From Stagnimonas sp. (lineage in GTDB: Bacteria > Pseudomonadota > Gammaproteobacteria > Nevskiales > Nevskiaceae): a stretch of 64,000 bases of DNA. Positions 25,555 to 34,694 of the stretch are shown one piece after another. The stretch's first letter is position 1. Each line of letters starts with the position of its first letter. The translations under genes and the position numbers were made by a program. The DNA lies in NCBI GenBank assembly GCA_030652575.1, contig JAUSQI010000123.1, positions 1 to 64,000 of the forward strand, in the 5' to 3' direction. The notes beneath the pieces are model-generated. The model did no database searches, was not told the origin of the DNA, and saw only the letters and a list, made by a program, of their open reading frames with translations.

Positions 25555-25585
25555 ATTTAATAAAGGGGCTGGCTTTGCAGACCCC
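25555..25585 (-). terminator. Possible terminator after the YCF48-like gene
   Basis: On the minus strand GGGGTCTGC-AAA-GCCAGCCCC (25585-25565) forms an imperfect hairpin with a two-base internal mismatch. TTTATT follows at once. It lies 24 bp past the YCF48-like stop codon and before the acyl-CoA ligase gene, so it may separate these transcripts, perhaps only partly. Confidence 0.4.
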
Positions 25586-25608
25586 AAGCATGGATGAAGT
25601 CGGCTGTT

Positions 25609-26574
25609 TTATTGCCGTGGAAGCGTCAGCTTCAAGACGCCTTTGTCGCCGCCCACGATCATCAAATTGCTGTTCATCTGGATCGCCGCGAAGACTTGAT
25701 CGCGGTTCATGCCCTTGACGTTGATGACCGAGGTTTTCCGCTGGCTGCCGCTGATGCGGAGGATCGCACCGTCAGCACCGACCAAGATGATGTCCTCACC
25801 CAGCAGCGCACCAGCGAACAGGCTGGACGTCGTACCGGTTTCCACCTTCGTCCACTGGCCGGTTTCGGGCGCGTCTGAGACATAGACATTGCCGCGCATG
25901 CCAAACACCGCCGCGCCACGCTCACCCAGCGGCAGCACGCCGAACAGCGAGCCCTCGTACGGCAGGGCGATACGCTGCCACTCGCGCCCGTCGCTGGAAA
26001 GTCCCACAAGGCCTCGCTCGCCGACGACGGCCATGCGGCCATCGTGCAGCCGGGCGATGGCATTGAGGTGGTTCTTCTCGCCGGTGATGGTGGGTGCGTC
26101 GACATCGACCCAGGTCTTGCCGCCGTCCGCGCTGGTCTTGATGGTGCCGAAAGCCCCGACGGTGATGATCTCCTGGGCACTGAGCGGCAGCACGGCGAAC
26201 AGCGGGGCGTTTTGCTCCGGCTGCCAGTTCTGCAAAGCCCAGGTCGCACCGCCATCGGCGCTGTGCAGAATCGCGCCGTCGTGGCCCACGGCCCAGCCAT
26301 CGCTGGCATCGGCGAAGGCGAGGCCAGTGAGCGTGGAGTCCACGGGGCTGGCCACCTGCTTGAAGTCCTTGCCGTCTACCGCGCGCAGAATCACGCCATT
26401 GCCACCCACGGCAATACGGCTCGTCCCCGCAGCCGCCAGCCCCAGCAGCAGGCCCTGGGTGGCTTTGGGGCTGACGAGCGCGGGCAGCGGTTTGGGCTCG
26501 GCAGTTTGGGCGAAGACGGGCGTGGCCTGTGCAAAGGCCAAGGCAGTGAGGGCGATCAGAGAGAGCTTGTTCAT
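25609..26574 (-). CDS. YCF48/BNR-repeat beta-propeller periplasmic protein
   Basis: This 321-residue exported protein has a signal peptide (1-22, cleavage near VFAQTAEP) and a chain of beta-propeller blades with Asp-box-like SADGGATW, SADGGKTW and repeated VGxxGxI motifs, as in YCF48/HCF136 photosystem II assembly factors. In non-phototrophs this family is regularly encoded beside RND transporters with DUF1302 and DUF1329 proteins, exactly as here. Its start codon overlaps the RND stop (ATGA). A role as a periplasmic accessory of the RND export or import complex is likely, but its biochemical function is not established. Confidence 0.82.
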   Translation of the reverse strand: MNKLSLIALTALAFAQATPVFAQTAEPKPLPALVSPKATQGLLLGLAAAGTSRIAVGGNGVILRAVDGKDFKQVASPVDSTLTGLAFADASDGWAVGHDGAILHSADGGATWALQNWQPEQNAPLFAVLPLSAQEIITVGAFGTIKTSADGGKTWVDVDAPTITGEKNHLNAIARLHDGRMAVVGERGLVGLSSDGREWQRIALPYEGSLFGVLPLGERGAAVFGMRGNVYVSDAPETGQWTKVETGTTSSLFAGALLGEDIILVGADGAILRISGSQRKTSVINVKGMNRDQVFAAIQMNSNLMIVGGDKGVLKLTLPRQ

Positions 26575-29165
26575 GCGTGCGCACCGGCAGCGTGGGTTTT
26601 AGCAGGAACCTTCATCAGCAGGCTCGCAAAGGCGGGCAGCATGACGAGGGCGGCGACGGCATTGGCGAGGAACATGATGGTGAGCAGAATGCCCATGTCG
26701 ATCTGGAATTGAAGATCAGACATTACCCAGGTCGCCACGCTCGCCGAGAGCGCGATGGCGGTGACCACCACCGCCTTGCCGGTCTGGTGCAGGGTATCGG
26801 CGTAGGCCTCGCGCAGGGACATGCCCTTCATCTTCACGTTCTCTTCGAGCACGCTGTAGATGTAGATGCCGTAGTCCACGCCAATGCCGGCCGCGAAGGC
26901 CGCCACCGGCAGTGTCGCCACCGTCTGGCCAATGCCAAGCCAGACCATGATCGCGTAGGTGAACACCGAAACCGCAGCGAGCGGCACCACGATGCAGATG
27001 ATGCCGGTGAGGCCACGGAAGCTCGCATACACGCAGATGATGATCGCCGCGAACAGCCAGAACAGCACCTTGAACTCGGTTTCAGCAATCACCTCGTTGG
27101 TGGCTGCCATCACGCCGACGTTGCCGCCCGCGAGCGTGAACTTGACCGGGCTGTCGGCCCCCTGCTCGGCGTTGTAGCTCTTGATGGCCTTGAGGATGCC
27201 GTCGATGGTGGTGGCGCGATGGTCGGCGGTGAAGAGGTAGGTCGGCATCACCGAGCAGTCTTCGTTCAACAGGCCCGTGGAGGTGGTGAACTGCTGGCCC
27301 GCGAGGATGAGGCCATCCTCGGAGCGTGGCAGCTGCAACCAGCGCGGATTGCTCTCGTTCATCTTGTTCCACACCAGCTTGTCCATGATCGGCATCGAGA
27401 CCGTGGAGACGATGCCCGGAACGCCCTGCATGTACCAGCCGAAGCGGTCGATCTGGTTCATCACGGCATAGTCGATGCAGCCGTTCGTCTTGGTCTCGGC
27501 ATAGATCTGCAGGATGTCGACGCCGATGGCGTAGTTCTTCGAGACAAAAGCAGAATCCTGGTTGTAGCGGGAGTCGGGCTTGAGCGCCGGCACACCCTCG
27601 TGCAGCTCGCCGATCTGCAAGTCCTTGGCAACCGTCAAGGCACCGGCTGAGGCCAGCGCCAGCACCACCAGCACGCCCACAGCCATTCCACGATTGGTGA
27701 GTGCGGAGAAGCTCCACCACAAAGGTTTCAGGCGCTCGTCGCGGCGGCGCTGAAAGCTGCGGAAACCCTCAGGGTCAGGCAGCTTGGCGTACGAGAGCAG
27801 GCAGGGCAGCAGGATCTTCTTGCAGACGATGACGGCCAGCAGACCGAACATGGCGTTGACCGCCATCTCCTGCACGATGCCGATCGGGATCAGCAAAATC
27901 GTGCCGAAGCCGATCACGTTGGTGACCAGCGCGGTGATGCCGGGGATGACCAGACGGCGGTAGGTCGCACGCGAGGCATCGAAGCTGTTGAGGCCGCGAT
28001 CCGCCACTTCCAGCAGCCAGAAACTGGTGATCTGGATGCCGTGGCTGACGCTGATCGCCAGCACCAGAAAGGGTACGAGGATGGCGAAGGGATCCAGCGC
28101 ATAACCTGCGAGATGCAGGATGCCCAGCTCCCACACCACTGCGAGCAGACCGCAGCTCAGCGGGTAGAGCGCCACCACGAACGAGCCCATGTACCAGGCG
28201 AGCACGAACCATACGAGCAGCACCGTGATGCCGAAGAAGGTGACGACGCCGAAGGAGGCATTGGCGACGTCGCCGATCACCTTGGCGAAGCCGATGATCT
28301 GCACGTCGATGTCGGGGTTGTAGTCGGGGTTCTTCGATTCGACGACTTCGAGATCGCTGCCGGAGAAGCGGCGATCAACCGTCTCGCCATCAGCGGCGAC
28401 GGCGGAACCGTGGAAGCCCTTGTAGTTGAACAGCAGCCCGCGCGGGTCTTCATACAGGGCCAGCACGCGCGTGCCAGCGGCGAGCGGCGCGCTTTCGGCC
28501 TTGAGCTTCAACTCATAGAGCATCGGCTGGGTCAGACGCCCCCGGATGTTCTCGAACTGGTGTGCTGCGCGGATGGTGTCGAGCTTTTCCTGAGTGCGCG
28601 GATTGGTCTCGACCAATTCGGAGGCGACGATGGCCGAACGTTGGTCGTTGGAGACGAGGCGGCCGATGATGGTCGCCTTGCGTACATTGTCCTTGATGGT
28701 TTCGAGCGTCTCGGGTGTGGGCTTGAAGCCCGAAGGCACCACGTTGCCGCCCTGGAAACCGCCTTCCACCACCTCGAGATAGCGGGTGTTGGGCGTGAAC
28801 ATCGAGCTGACGCGGGTGCGATCGACCCCCGGCAGATAAAACACCGCGTCGGTCGCGGTCTTGAGCGAGGCGAGGAAGGGGCCGTTGTAGATGTCGCCCT
28901 TGCCCTCTTTTTGTGACACGGCAAGCAACACTGTGTTGCCACCGCCGAACTGCGCCTGGTGCTGGCGCAGCACCTGGATGTAAGGGTGATCCTTGGGCAG
29001 CTGCTTGTCGAAGCCGGAGTCGAGCTTGAGTTGAGAAGCCTGCCAGCCGAGCAAGACCGTCATCAGGGTGATGACGGTGAGTGTGAGGGGGCGCTTCGAG
29101 AAAATCAGGGGTTCGGTGATCTTGACGAAAAAGGTCGAGAACCAGCCGCGTGGATCGCCGTGCAT
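26571..29165 (-). CDS. RND superfamily (MMPL-like) transporter
   Basis: This 864-residue RND protein has the expected pattern: a first membrane segment near 24-42, a large periplasmic domain, five grouped membrane segments, then a second repeat of the same layout. Its two sterol-sensing-like membrane blocks, with GIGVDYGIYIYSVLEE in the second, place it in the MmpL/HpnN-type lipid or hydrocarbon transporter group rather than the trimeric AcrB group. It overlaps the YCF48-like gene and follows DUF1329 after a strong hairpin. It is probably an inner-membrane component for hydrophobic substrates in the alkane context (inference). Confidence 0.87.
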   Translation of the reverse strand: MHGDPRGWFSTFFVKITEPLIFSKRPLTLTVITLMTVLLGWQASQLKLDSGFDKQLPKDHPYIQVLRQHQAQFGGGNTVLLAVSQKEGKGDIYNGPFLASLKTATDAVFYLPGVDRTRVSSMFTPNTRYLEVVEGGFQGGNVVPSGFKPTPETLETIKDNVRKATIIGRLVSNDQRSAIVASELVETNPRTQEKLDTIRAAHQFENIRGRLTQPMLYELKLKAESAPLAAGTRVLALYEDPRGLLFNYKGFHGSAVAADGETVDRRFSGSDLEVVESKNPDYNPDIDVQIIGFAKVIGDVANASFGVVTFFGITVLLVWFVLAWYMGSFVVALYPLSCGLLAVVWELGILHLAGYALDPFAILVPFLVLAISVSHGIQITSFWLLEVADRGLNSFDASRATYRRLVIPGITALVTNVIGFGTILLIPIGIVQEMAVNAMFGLLAVIVCKKILLPCLLSYAKLPDPEGFRSFQRRRDERLKPLWWSFSALTNRGMAVGVLVVLALASAGALTVAKDLQIGELHEGVPALKPDSRYNQDSAFVSKNYAIGVDILQIYAETKTNGCIDYAVMNQIDRFGWYMQGVPGIVSTVSMPIMDKLVWNKMNESNPRWLQLPRSEDGLILAGQQFTTSTGLLNEDCSVMPTYLFTADHRATTIDGILKAIKSYNAEQGADSPVKFTLAGGNVGVMAATNEVIAETEFKVLFWLFAAIIICVYASFRGLTGIICIVVPLAAVSVFTYAIMVWLGIGQTVATLPVAAFAAGIGVDYGIYIYSVLEENVKMKGMSLREAYADTLHQTGKAVVVTAIALSASVATWVMSDLQFQIDMGILLTIMFLANAVAALVMLPAFASLLMKVPAKTHAAGAHA

Positions 29166-29188
29166 AGGAATGTCCGAGAGAAAAGGTG

Positions 29189-29222
29189 CCCTGCGCCGCA
29201 GCAGTCTGGCTGCGGCGCAGGG
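29189..29222 (-). terminator. Perfect 14-bp intercistronic hairpin
   Basis: CCCTGCGCCGCAGC (29189-29202) and its exact complement (29209-29222) enclose the 6-nt loop AGTCTG. On the minus strand, which is the direction of transcription, it is followed by CACCTTTTCTCTC. It sits between DUF1329 and the RND gene. It may be an attenuating terminator or an mRNA-stabilising hairpin that raises DUF1329 expression over the RND gene. Confidence 0.65.
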
Positions 29223-29237
29223 TGAGGGTGGTGCGGC

Positions 29238-30605
29238 TTACTTCGAGGCGCGCTGCTGCACGGCGCTGTCGGTGAAGAAGCCGTCCGGGTAGTCCACGCT
29301 GTAGTCGTTGGGCGCGCCCTGAGCGGAGAGCGCGGTGACGAAATAGCGGCCCGAGTCGAAGTGGTAGATCACCTCTGGCACGGTGAAGTGGGTCAGCACG
29401 TTGCGCTGTGGCGTGCCCATGCCTTCCTGGAAGTTGAACAGCCCGCCCTGGCCGTCGTAGAGGTCCACCATCATGATGCTCCAGCTGTCTTCATCCACGT
29501 AGAACACGCGCTTGGCGTAGGTGTGGCGCTCGCCGGGTTTCAGTGTGGCTTCGACCACCCAGACGCGGTGCGCCTCGTAGCGCGGCAGCTCGGCATTGAC
29601 ATGGTTGGGCTTGGCGAGCGTGTCGTACTTGGCGCGGGCGATCTTGAAGTTGTTGTACGGCACCAGCATGTCGCGCTTGCCCACCAGCTTCCAGGTGTAG
29701 CGTTCGAGCACGCCGTTGAACATGTCCACCTGGTCGTAGAACTGCTGACCATCGGTGCCCTCGTACGGGTTGTCACAGCACACCGCCGGCGCGCGGCGGA
29801 TGCGCTTGAGCGCCGGTGCATAGAGCCAGGCCGCGCGGCCGGTGGCCCCGGTGCCGCCGCTCTCGTTGACGAGAATCATGGTGCCCGCCGTGCGGGAGGG
29901 GGCGATGATCTTCGAGAGGTAGTAGAGGAACAAACCCTTGCCATTGGTGAGCGGCACCGGGTTCTTCTCGTTGGCGTAGAGAAACTTCACATCCTCCACC
30001 AACTGGGCAAGCTGAAACTTGCCGCTGGCATCGACGTTCATCTGGTCGTTGTTGCGGCGCACGGTGTTGCCGCGCCACTTGATGCGGTGATTCCAGATCA
30101 CCTCCGCGCCCGTCTTGGGGATCGGATACGGGAAGCCCTGGACGCACTTGTCCGGGTTGTCGGTGCCGATCAACTCGCAGGTGGTGGCATTGACGGCGGT
30201 GGACTTGTAGATGAAATCCGGCCAGGACACGGTGCGGTGACTGGGGTAGACCTGCATCTTGTAGCTCGGGAAGGTCTTCAGCAGATACTTGTGGCCCTCG
30301 CTGAGCTTGCCGGTATGTTTGGCGGCGTCAGCGCCTGTGATCGTGTAGATCGGCTTTTCCGCCTCGATCTTGGGGTCGCTGGCGTACTCGCCGGACAACT
30401 TGCCGGCCTGCTTCGCAGGCGTCCACGCCGGAATGCTGCCGTCCTTGTTGGGGCCAGCCTCGGCACCGATGGGCGTGAGCTCCTTGCCGAGCTTGGCGGC
30501 TTCGGCTGCGGTGGCCTTGGCGAGCGCAGTATTCGAGAGCGGCAAGAGTGCCGCTGCAATCAGTGCCAGTCTGAGCGCTGGGGTGCGCCATTGTGCTGGG
30601 TTCAT
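29238..30605 (-). CDS. DUF1329 family periplasmic/outer-membrane protein
   Basis: This 455-residue exported protein has an N-terminal signal peptide (cleavage near TALAKAT) and the DUF1329 (LolA-like fold) body, with stretches such as RIRRAPAVCCDNPYEGTDGQ and YAKRVFYVDEDSW. The family is nearly always encoded next to a DUF1302 protein and, in many hydrocarbon or aromatic degraders, an RND transporter with a YCF48-like protein. A role in moving hydrophobic compounds across the envelope is proposed for the set but not proven. The ATG at 30605 is preceded by GGAGG. It follows DUF1302 by 24 bp. Confidence 0.87.
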   Translation of the reverse strand: MNPAQWRTPALRLALIAAALLPLSNTALAKATAAEAAKLGKELTPIGAEAGPNKDGSIPAWTPAKQAGKLSGEYASDPKIEAEKPIYTITGADAAKHTGKLSEGHKYLLKTFPSYKMQVYPSHRTVSWPDFIYKSTAVNATTCELIGTDNPDKCVQGFPYPIPKTGAEVIWNHRIKWRGNTVRRNNDQMNVDASGKFQLAQLVEDVKFLYANEKNPVPLTNGKGLFLYYLSKIIAPSRTAGTMILVNESGGTGATGRAAWLYAPALKRIRRAPAVCCDNPYEGTDGQQFYDQVDMFNGVLERYTWKLVGKRDMLVPYNNFKIARAKYDTLAKPNHVNAELPRYEAHRVWVVEATLKPGERHTYAKRVFYVDEDSWSIMMVDLYDGQGGLFNFQEGMGTPQRNVLTHFTVPEVIYHFDSGRYFVTALSAQGAPNDYSVDYPDGFFTDSAVQQRASK

Positions 30606-30629
30606 GTTCTTCCTCCGGGGTGATGGTGA

Positions 30630-33083
30630 TTAAAACGAGTACTTCGCAAAGGCTTTGATGGTGTCGCGATCACGGAACAGGTTGGCGTTGCCGGCACCGC
30701 TCCACAGCTGGTAGCCAATGTTGAAAGAGGTCTTGTCGCGGTAGCGCATCTCGATGTTGGTATCCCACAGCGTGCGGCCCTCCACGTAGTTGGAGAGATA
30801 GCCCGGCGAGTGGCCGAACAGGTCGTGCTTGAAGATGATCTGCGGCGCGATGCTGATGTCTGGCAGCACGTTCTCCCAACGGATCAGCCAGACAAAGCCG
30901 AGGCCGCCGGAGAACTTGGTGGGGTAGAGATTCAGCGGTGCCTGGTGTGGATTGAAGCGCAGGCCATCCGCGCCATACACGCAGGCCTGGTTGCTGGAGC
31001 AGGCCTGCTGGGAGCCGTCGGCACCCGAACCATCGGCACCGGCGGTGGGGCTGGTGAAGGTGCCGGGCACAGCGAGAGCCAGTTCTTCCAGATGCGGAAT
31101 GCCCACATAGCGGAAGCCGATCTCTGGCAGCCAGATCACCTGGTCGGCGCCGAGCAGGCGGGCGGTGAAATCGGTGTTGCCCTCGACGTAGGTGGCACCG
31201 AAATCGAGCGAGAGCGTCTTGAAGGTTTCCCAGCCGCGGATATAGCTGTTGGCTGGGTTGGTGCCCAGTGTGCCGCCGCGGTACGGAATGATGAAGTTGG
31301 GGAAGGAACGCCCCGAACCTGGCAGATGGCCGACGACGAGATCGAAAGTGTCTGGGAAGGCGCCTGCACCATTTGCCGTGGTGTAGTTGCTGGACGGATA
31401 GAGCCCAGTCGAACCATCGGCCTGGGTTCCGGTGCCGACGGTGCTGCCGGCGCAGCCCGGTGCCAGATGACAGTTGGTGAGCGTTGGCCCCAAACCCGCA
31501 AAGACGAGGTCGACGATGTCCACCTGCAAAGGGTCATGGGGCCGGTAGGCCGCCTCACCCTGAAACGAGACATCGCCAAAGCTGGTGTTGAAACTAAAGC
31601 CGAACATCTTGATGTTGCGCGGGTATTCGAGCTGTACCTTCACCGTGTCCAAGGAGAGCGCAGTGTCTGTGGCCCTGGCCGGATCGTTGGCCGGCAGGTT
31701 AAGCAGCGGAATATCGGGGCAGTCCGCCAGGAACTCGAGTGTGCTGGTGGAGTGCTTCGAGCAGGCCTCGTCGGCAGAGAACACGCTCACGATCGGAATG
31801 CGTGAGGTGTAGTTGGCAAAGTAGAAGCCCAGGTTGGTGCCGTTGTTGAGCCAGTCGGCGGTGTAGGTGAGCTTGAGGCCGTAGTTGTTGTCGATGTCCT
31901 TGGGGTTGTCGTCCCGCAAGCGCTGGGCGCGCGAGGTGGTGTTGGTGATGAGCGTCAGCGGGTTGTCGATGAGCCTGCCCACGCCATCCTCATCCGGCGT
32001 GAGGTTGCCGAAACTGATGCTGATGTAGTCCGGCCCTTCGTTGAGCGTGCCGAGATTGACGGGTGAGTAGAAGCCGCCATAAGCCGGCAGCTCGACGGGG
32101 CGAAACTCCAGGGCATACCAGCCGGAGATGTTGGTGTTGTCGGTGGGATTGGTGCCGAAGCTGAAGGCATTGAGTGGCTGGTAGAAGTCATCCAGCCCAT
32201 TGCCGCCGACGCGGAAGAAGTTGTTGAGATCCGGCGGGTTCAGCACGTTGATGGAGTCGAAGAACTGCAAGGTCGCCTCACCCCAGATCACCTGCTGCTT
32301 GCCGAGGCGCACCGCGACATCGAGCGTATCGAAGAAATTGATCGAGCCAGTGACGTTGATGTCGAGTAGCTGGATACCGAGCCCGATCTCGCGATCGACC
32401 CGGCTGCCGCGCTGACGCTCGACCCGGCCGCCCGGCCCGTAGACGATGCCGCAAGGCAGGCCGAGCGGGTTGCGATTGGCCGGGCAGGGCGTGGAATCGG
32501 TGCGCGCACCAAGGACCGGCAGCGCGATGCTGCCGGGAAATGTGGTGTAACCCACATCCTGGAAGTTCTCGTCGGTGATGAGGTTGGGGTGGGTCTGTTT
32601 GAAGCGGTAGTTGACCGGGTCGTAGATCGCAATGGCCTTGGCGAACACGAACCAGTCATTCCAGCCGAAGGTGACATCCTGATTGAGGCGGAACAGGCCC
32701 TGAGCGAGATCCCACTGCTCGTAGTTGATATTGCCTTGGTCGAAATTGGGACTGAAGGACCCAGGCGCTGCGGCGAGGTGCTCGGCGGCAAAGCTCTGCC
32801 CGGTGAACAGCCCCTGACAGGCTTGGTAATAGCTGCTGGTGCCAGTACGCCCGCAGACCTCGGGATCAAGATTGTTCTTGGAAATGGTGGATTTATCTTG
32901 CGGTTCTGCACGAACCGCAACACCGCCGATGAAGGTGCTGTTGTAAACCAGATCGATCGGCTGGTCGCCGAAGAAGGGAATCTTGACCTGACCAGCACCC
33001 GCATTCTGCACAGCAAGCCCTAACAACAGCGCGGCCAATCCCTGCACTTTGCATGAACGCAATCCCTGCGACTTCTTCGCCAT
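30630..33083 (-). CDS. DUF1302 family outer-membrane protein
   Basis: This 817-residue protein has a signal peptide (about 1-30), many alternating beta-strand segments and a C-terminal aromatic residue (KAFAKYSF), as expected for an outer-membrane beta-barrel. Motifs such as KQQVIWGEATLQFFDSINVLNP mark the DUF1302 family. The protein is longer than many members (roughly 600 residues), mostly through extra loops. Together with the DUF1329, RND and YCF48-like products it probably forms an envelope transport system for hydrophobic molecules. The ATG at 33083 has GGAGG at an ideal distance. It lies 88 bp downstream of alkB. Confidence 0.85.
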   Translation of the reverse strand: MAKKSQGLRSCKVQGLAALLLGLAVQNAGAGQVKIPFFGDQPIDLVYNSTFIGGVAVRAEPQDKSTISKNNLDPEVCGRTGTSSYYQACQGLFTGQSFAAEHLAAAPGSFSPNFDQGNINYEQWDLAQGLFRLNQDVTFGWNDWFVFAKAIAIYDPVNYRFKQTHPNLITDENFQDVGYTTFPGSIALPVLGARTDSTPCPANRNPLGLPCGIVYGPGGRVERQRGSRVDREIGLGIQLLDINVTGSINFFDTLDVAVRLGKQQVIWGEATLQFFDSINVLNPPDLNNFFRVGGNGLDDFYQPLNAFSFGTNPTDNTNISGWYALEFRPVELPAYGGFYSPVNLGTLNEGPDYISISFGNLTPDEDGVGRLIDNPLTLITNTTSRAQRLRDDNPKDIDNNYGLKLTYTADWLNNGTNLGFYFANYTSRIPIVSVFSADEACSKHSTSTLEFLADCPDIPLLNLPANDPARATDTALSLDTVKVQLEYPRNIKMFGFSFNTSFGDVSFQGEAAYRPHDPLQVDIVDLVFAGLGPTLTNCHLAPGCAGSTVGTGTQADGSTGLYPSSNYTTANGAGAFPDTFDLVVGHLPGSGRSFPNFIIPYRGGTLGTNPANSYIRGWETFKTLSLDFGATYVEGNTDFTARLLGADQVIWLPEIGFRYVGIPHLEELALAVPGTFTSPTAGADGSGADGSQQACSSNQACVYGADGLRFNPHQAPLNLYPTKFSGGLGFVWLIRWENVLPDISIAPQIIFKHDLFGHSPGYLSNYVEGRTLWDTNIEMRYRDKTSFNIGYQLWSGAGNANLFRDRDTIKAFAKYSF

Positions 33084-33170
33084 GTGCTCTCCTCCTCTCT
33101 ATTAGTTTTTTTGGTTATTTCTAAACTGGTCAGGTGTTACCCCTGGCTCAGGTGCCGCTAACAGCTCGCT

Positions 33171-34643
33171 CTAATGCATTACCACGAAGTCCTGTTTCTC
33201 GCGTACTGCGCAATGCGGACAGGGCCAATTTCCGGGCAGTGAAAGCCAGCTTGTGCCCGGTGCATATCCCTCCCCGGGGTGGCCCTTGGCAGGGTCATAG
33301 ACGTAGCTGCAATTCGGACATTGGTGTTTGGCATTTGCAGCCGCATTTGTGGGCAGCGCGCCCGGCTGCGCATTGCCTGTTGGGACAAGGACATCGGTCT
33401 TGCAAGGCCAGCGGCGCAGCAATGCTTCACGCCGTGACGGTTGCAGATTGGCAAGACGCAGATCGCCGCCGTGATGCGCGACGACCTTCGGGTCCATGAG
33501 GCGATACCAGAGTGGCGGCAGGTAAGCGATGAGGATCATGGCCGCATAGCCAGAAGGCAGCTGGGGGCTGTCCTCGAAATGCCGCAAGCCCTGATAGCGG
33601 CGTGTCGGGTTGGCGTGGTGATCGGAATGCCGCTGCAACTGGTACAGAAAGAGATTGGTGACGATGTGATTGCTGTTCCAGGAATGGCGCGGCTGGCAGC
33701 GTTCGACGCGGCCACTGGAGTCCTTCAAACGCAACAAGCCGTAGTGCTCCAGGTAGTTCACCACCTCCAGCAGGCTGAAGCCGTAGATTGCCTGCGCGAT
33801 GAGAAACACCAGCGCCCAAGGGCCCAGCCACACCGTGAGTGCGGCGAACAGCACTACCGTCATCGACCAGGCCTGCAGGTTTTCGTTGTGGTGCGACCAC
33901 ACCGGTTGTCCCTTGCGTTCCAGCCGCTCACGTTCGATACCCCAGGCAGACTTCAGGCTACCCACCACCGTGCGTGGCCAGAAAGCCCAGAAGCTCTCGC
34001 CCATGCGCGAGCTGGCCGGATCATCGAAGGTCGCCACATTCTTGTGATGGCCCTTGTTGTGCTCGATGAAGAAATGTCCGTAGGCCACCGGTGCAAGCGT
34101 GATCTTCGCCAGCCAGCGTTCCAGCACATTGGTCTTGTGGCCCAGCTCGTGCGCGGTGTTGATGCCCACGCCGTTGACCATGCCGACTGCCACCAGCAAA
34201 CCGATGAGTGAAACCACATCCAGCGTGCCCTGCACCGATAGCCAGGCCCCGGCAATGGTGGCCAGATACTGGCTGGGAATGTAGGCATAGACGATGCGCG
34301 AATAGTAGCGATCCTGATCCAGCCGACCTACGGCTGATTCCGGTGCGTTGACTACGTCTTCACCGAGAGCCCAATCAAACAGGGGAACAATGCCGTAGAA
34401 CACAAAGGGCAGGCTCCACAGGAGCCAGCCCGGCGCCCCGAGAGCGACTGCAAATATCGACAGAAAGCCAGTCAGTGGCAGCGCTGGACTCAATAGCCAG
34501 TACCACCGCTTGCCGTCCACCCACAAAGATTCAGACCGAGCCCCAGAGTTAAACTGAGACTCGACATTAATAGTTTTAGTGATCAACTTACTCTTCTTCC
34601 ACACCGCCAACTCTGGAGATATCGGGTAGATTGCGCCTGTCAT
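33171..34643 (-). CDS. alkB: Alkane 1-monooxygenase fused to rubredoxin
   Basis: This 490-residue membrane di-iron hydroxylase converts alkanes to 1-alkanols. The His boxes are HELGHK (near 165), EHNKGHHK (near 192) and LQRHSDHH (near 338), with the AlkB signature NYLEHYGL between the last two. A C-terminal rubredoxin (about 435-490) has CPNC and CPHC iron ligands, so the electron donor is fused in cis. Two starts are possible: ATG at 34643, with AAGG 6 nt before it and chosen here, or ATG at 34664. The divergent regulator begins only about 50 bp away. Neighbouring GMC oxidoreductase and acyl-CoA ligase could carry the alcohol onward. Confidence 0.93.
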   Translation of the reverse strand: MTGAIYPISPELAVWKKSKLITKTINVESQFNSGARSESLWVDGKRWYWLLSPALPLTGFLSIFAVALGAPGWLLWSLPFVFYGIVPLFDWALGEDVVNAPESAVGRLDQDRYYSRIVYAYIPSQYLATIAGAWLSVQGTLDVVSLIGLLVAVGMVNGVGINTAHELGHKTNVLERWLAKITLAPVAYGHFFIEHNKGHHKNVATFDDPASSRMGESFWAFWPRTVVGSLKSAWGIERERLERKGQPVWSHHNENLQAWSMTVVLFAALTVWLGPWALVFLIAQAIYGFSLLEVVNYLEHYGLLRLKDSSGRVERCQPRHSWNSNHIVTNLFLYQLQRHSDHHANPTRRYQGLRHFEDSPQLPSGYAAMILIAYLPPLWYRLMDPKVVAHHGGDLRLANLQPSRREALLRRWPCKTDVLVPTGNAQPGALPTNAAANAKHQCPNCSYVYDPAKGHPGEGYAPGTSWLSLPGNWPCPHCAVREKQDFVVMH

Positions 34644-34694
34644 TAGACGCCTTTGTGTTGTCATATCAAGCCAGTTAATCCGCGAGCCGAAGAT

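Noticed and set aside
34653-34694. Upstream TTG start for the alkB-side regulator
   Set aside because: It would overlap the alkB start region and add 14 residues without family similarity.
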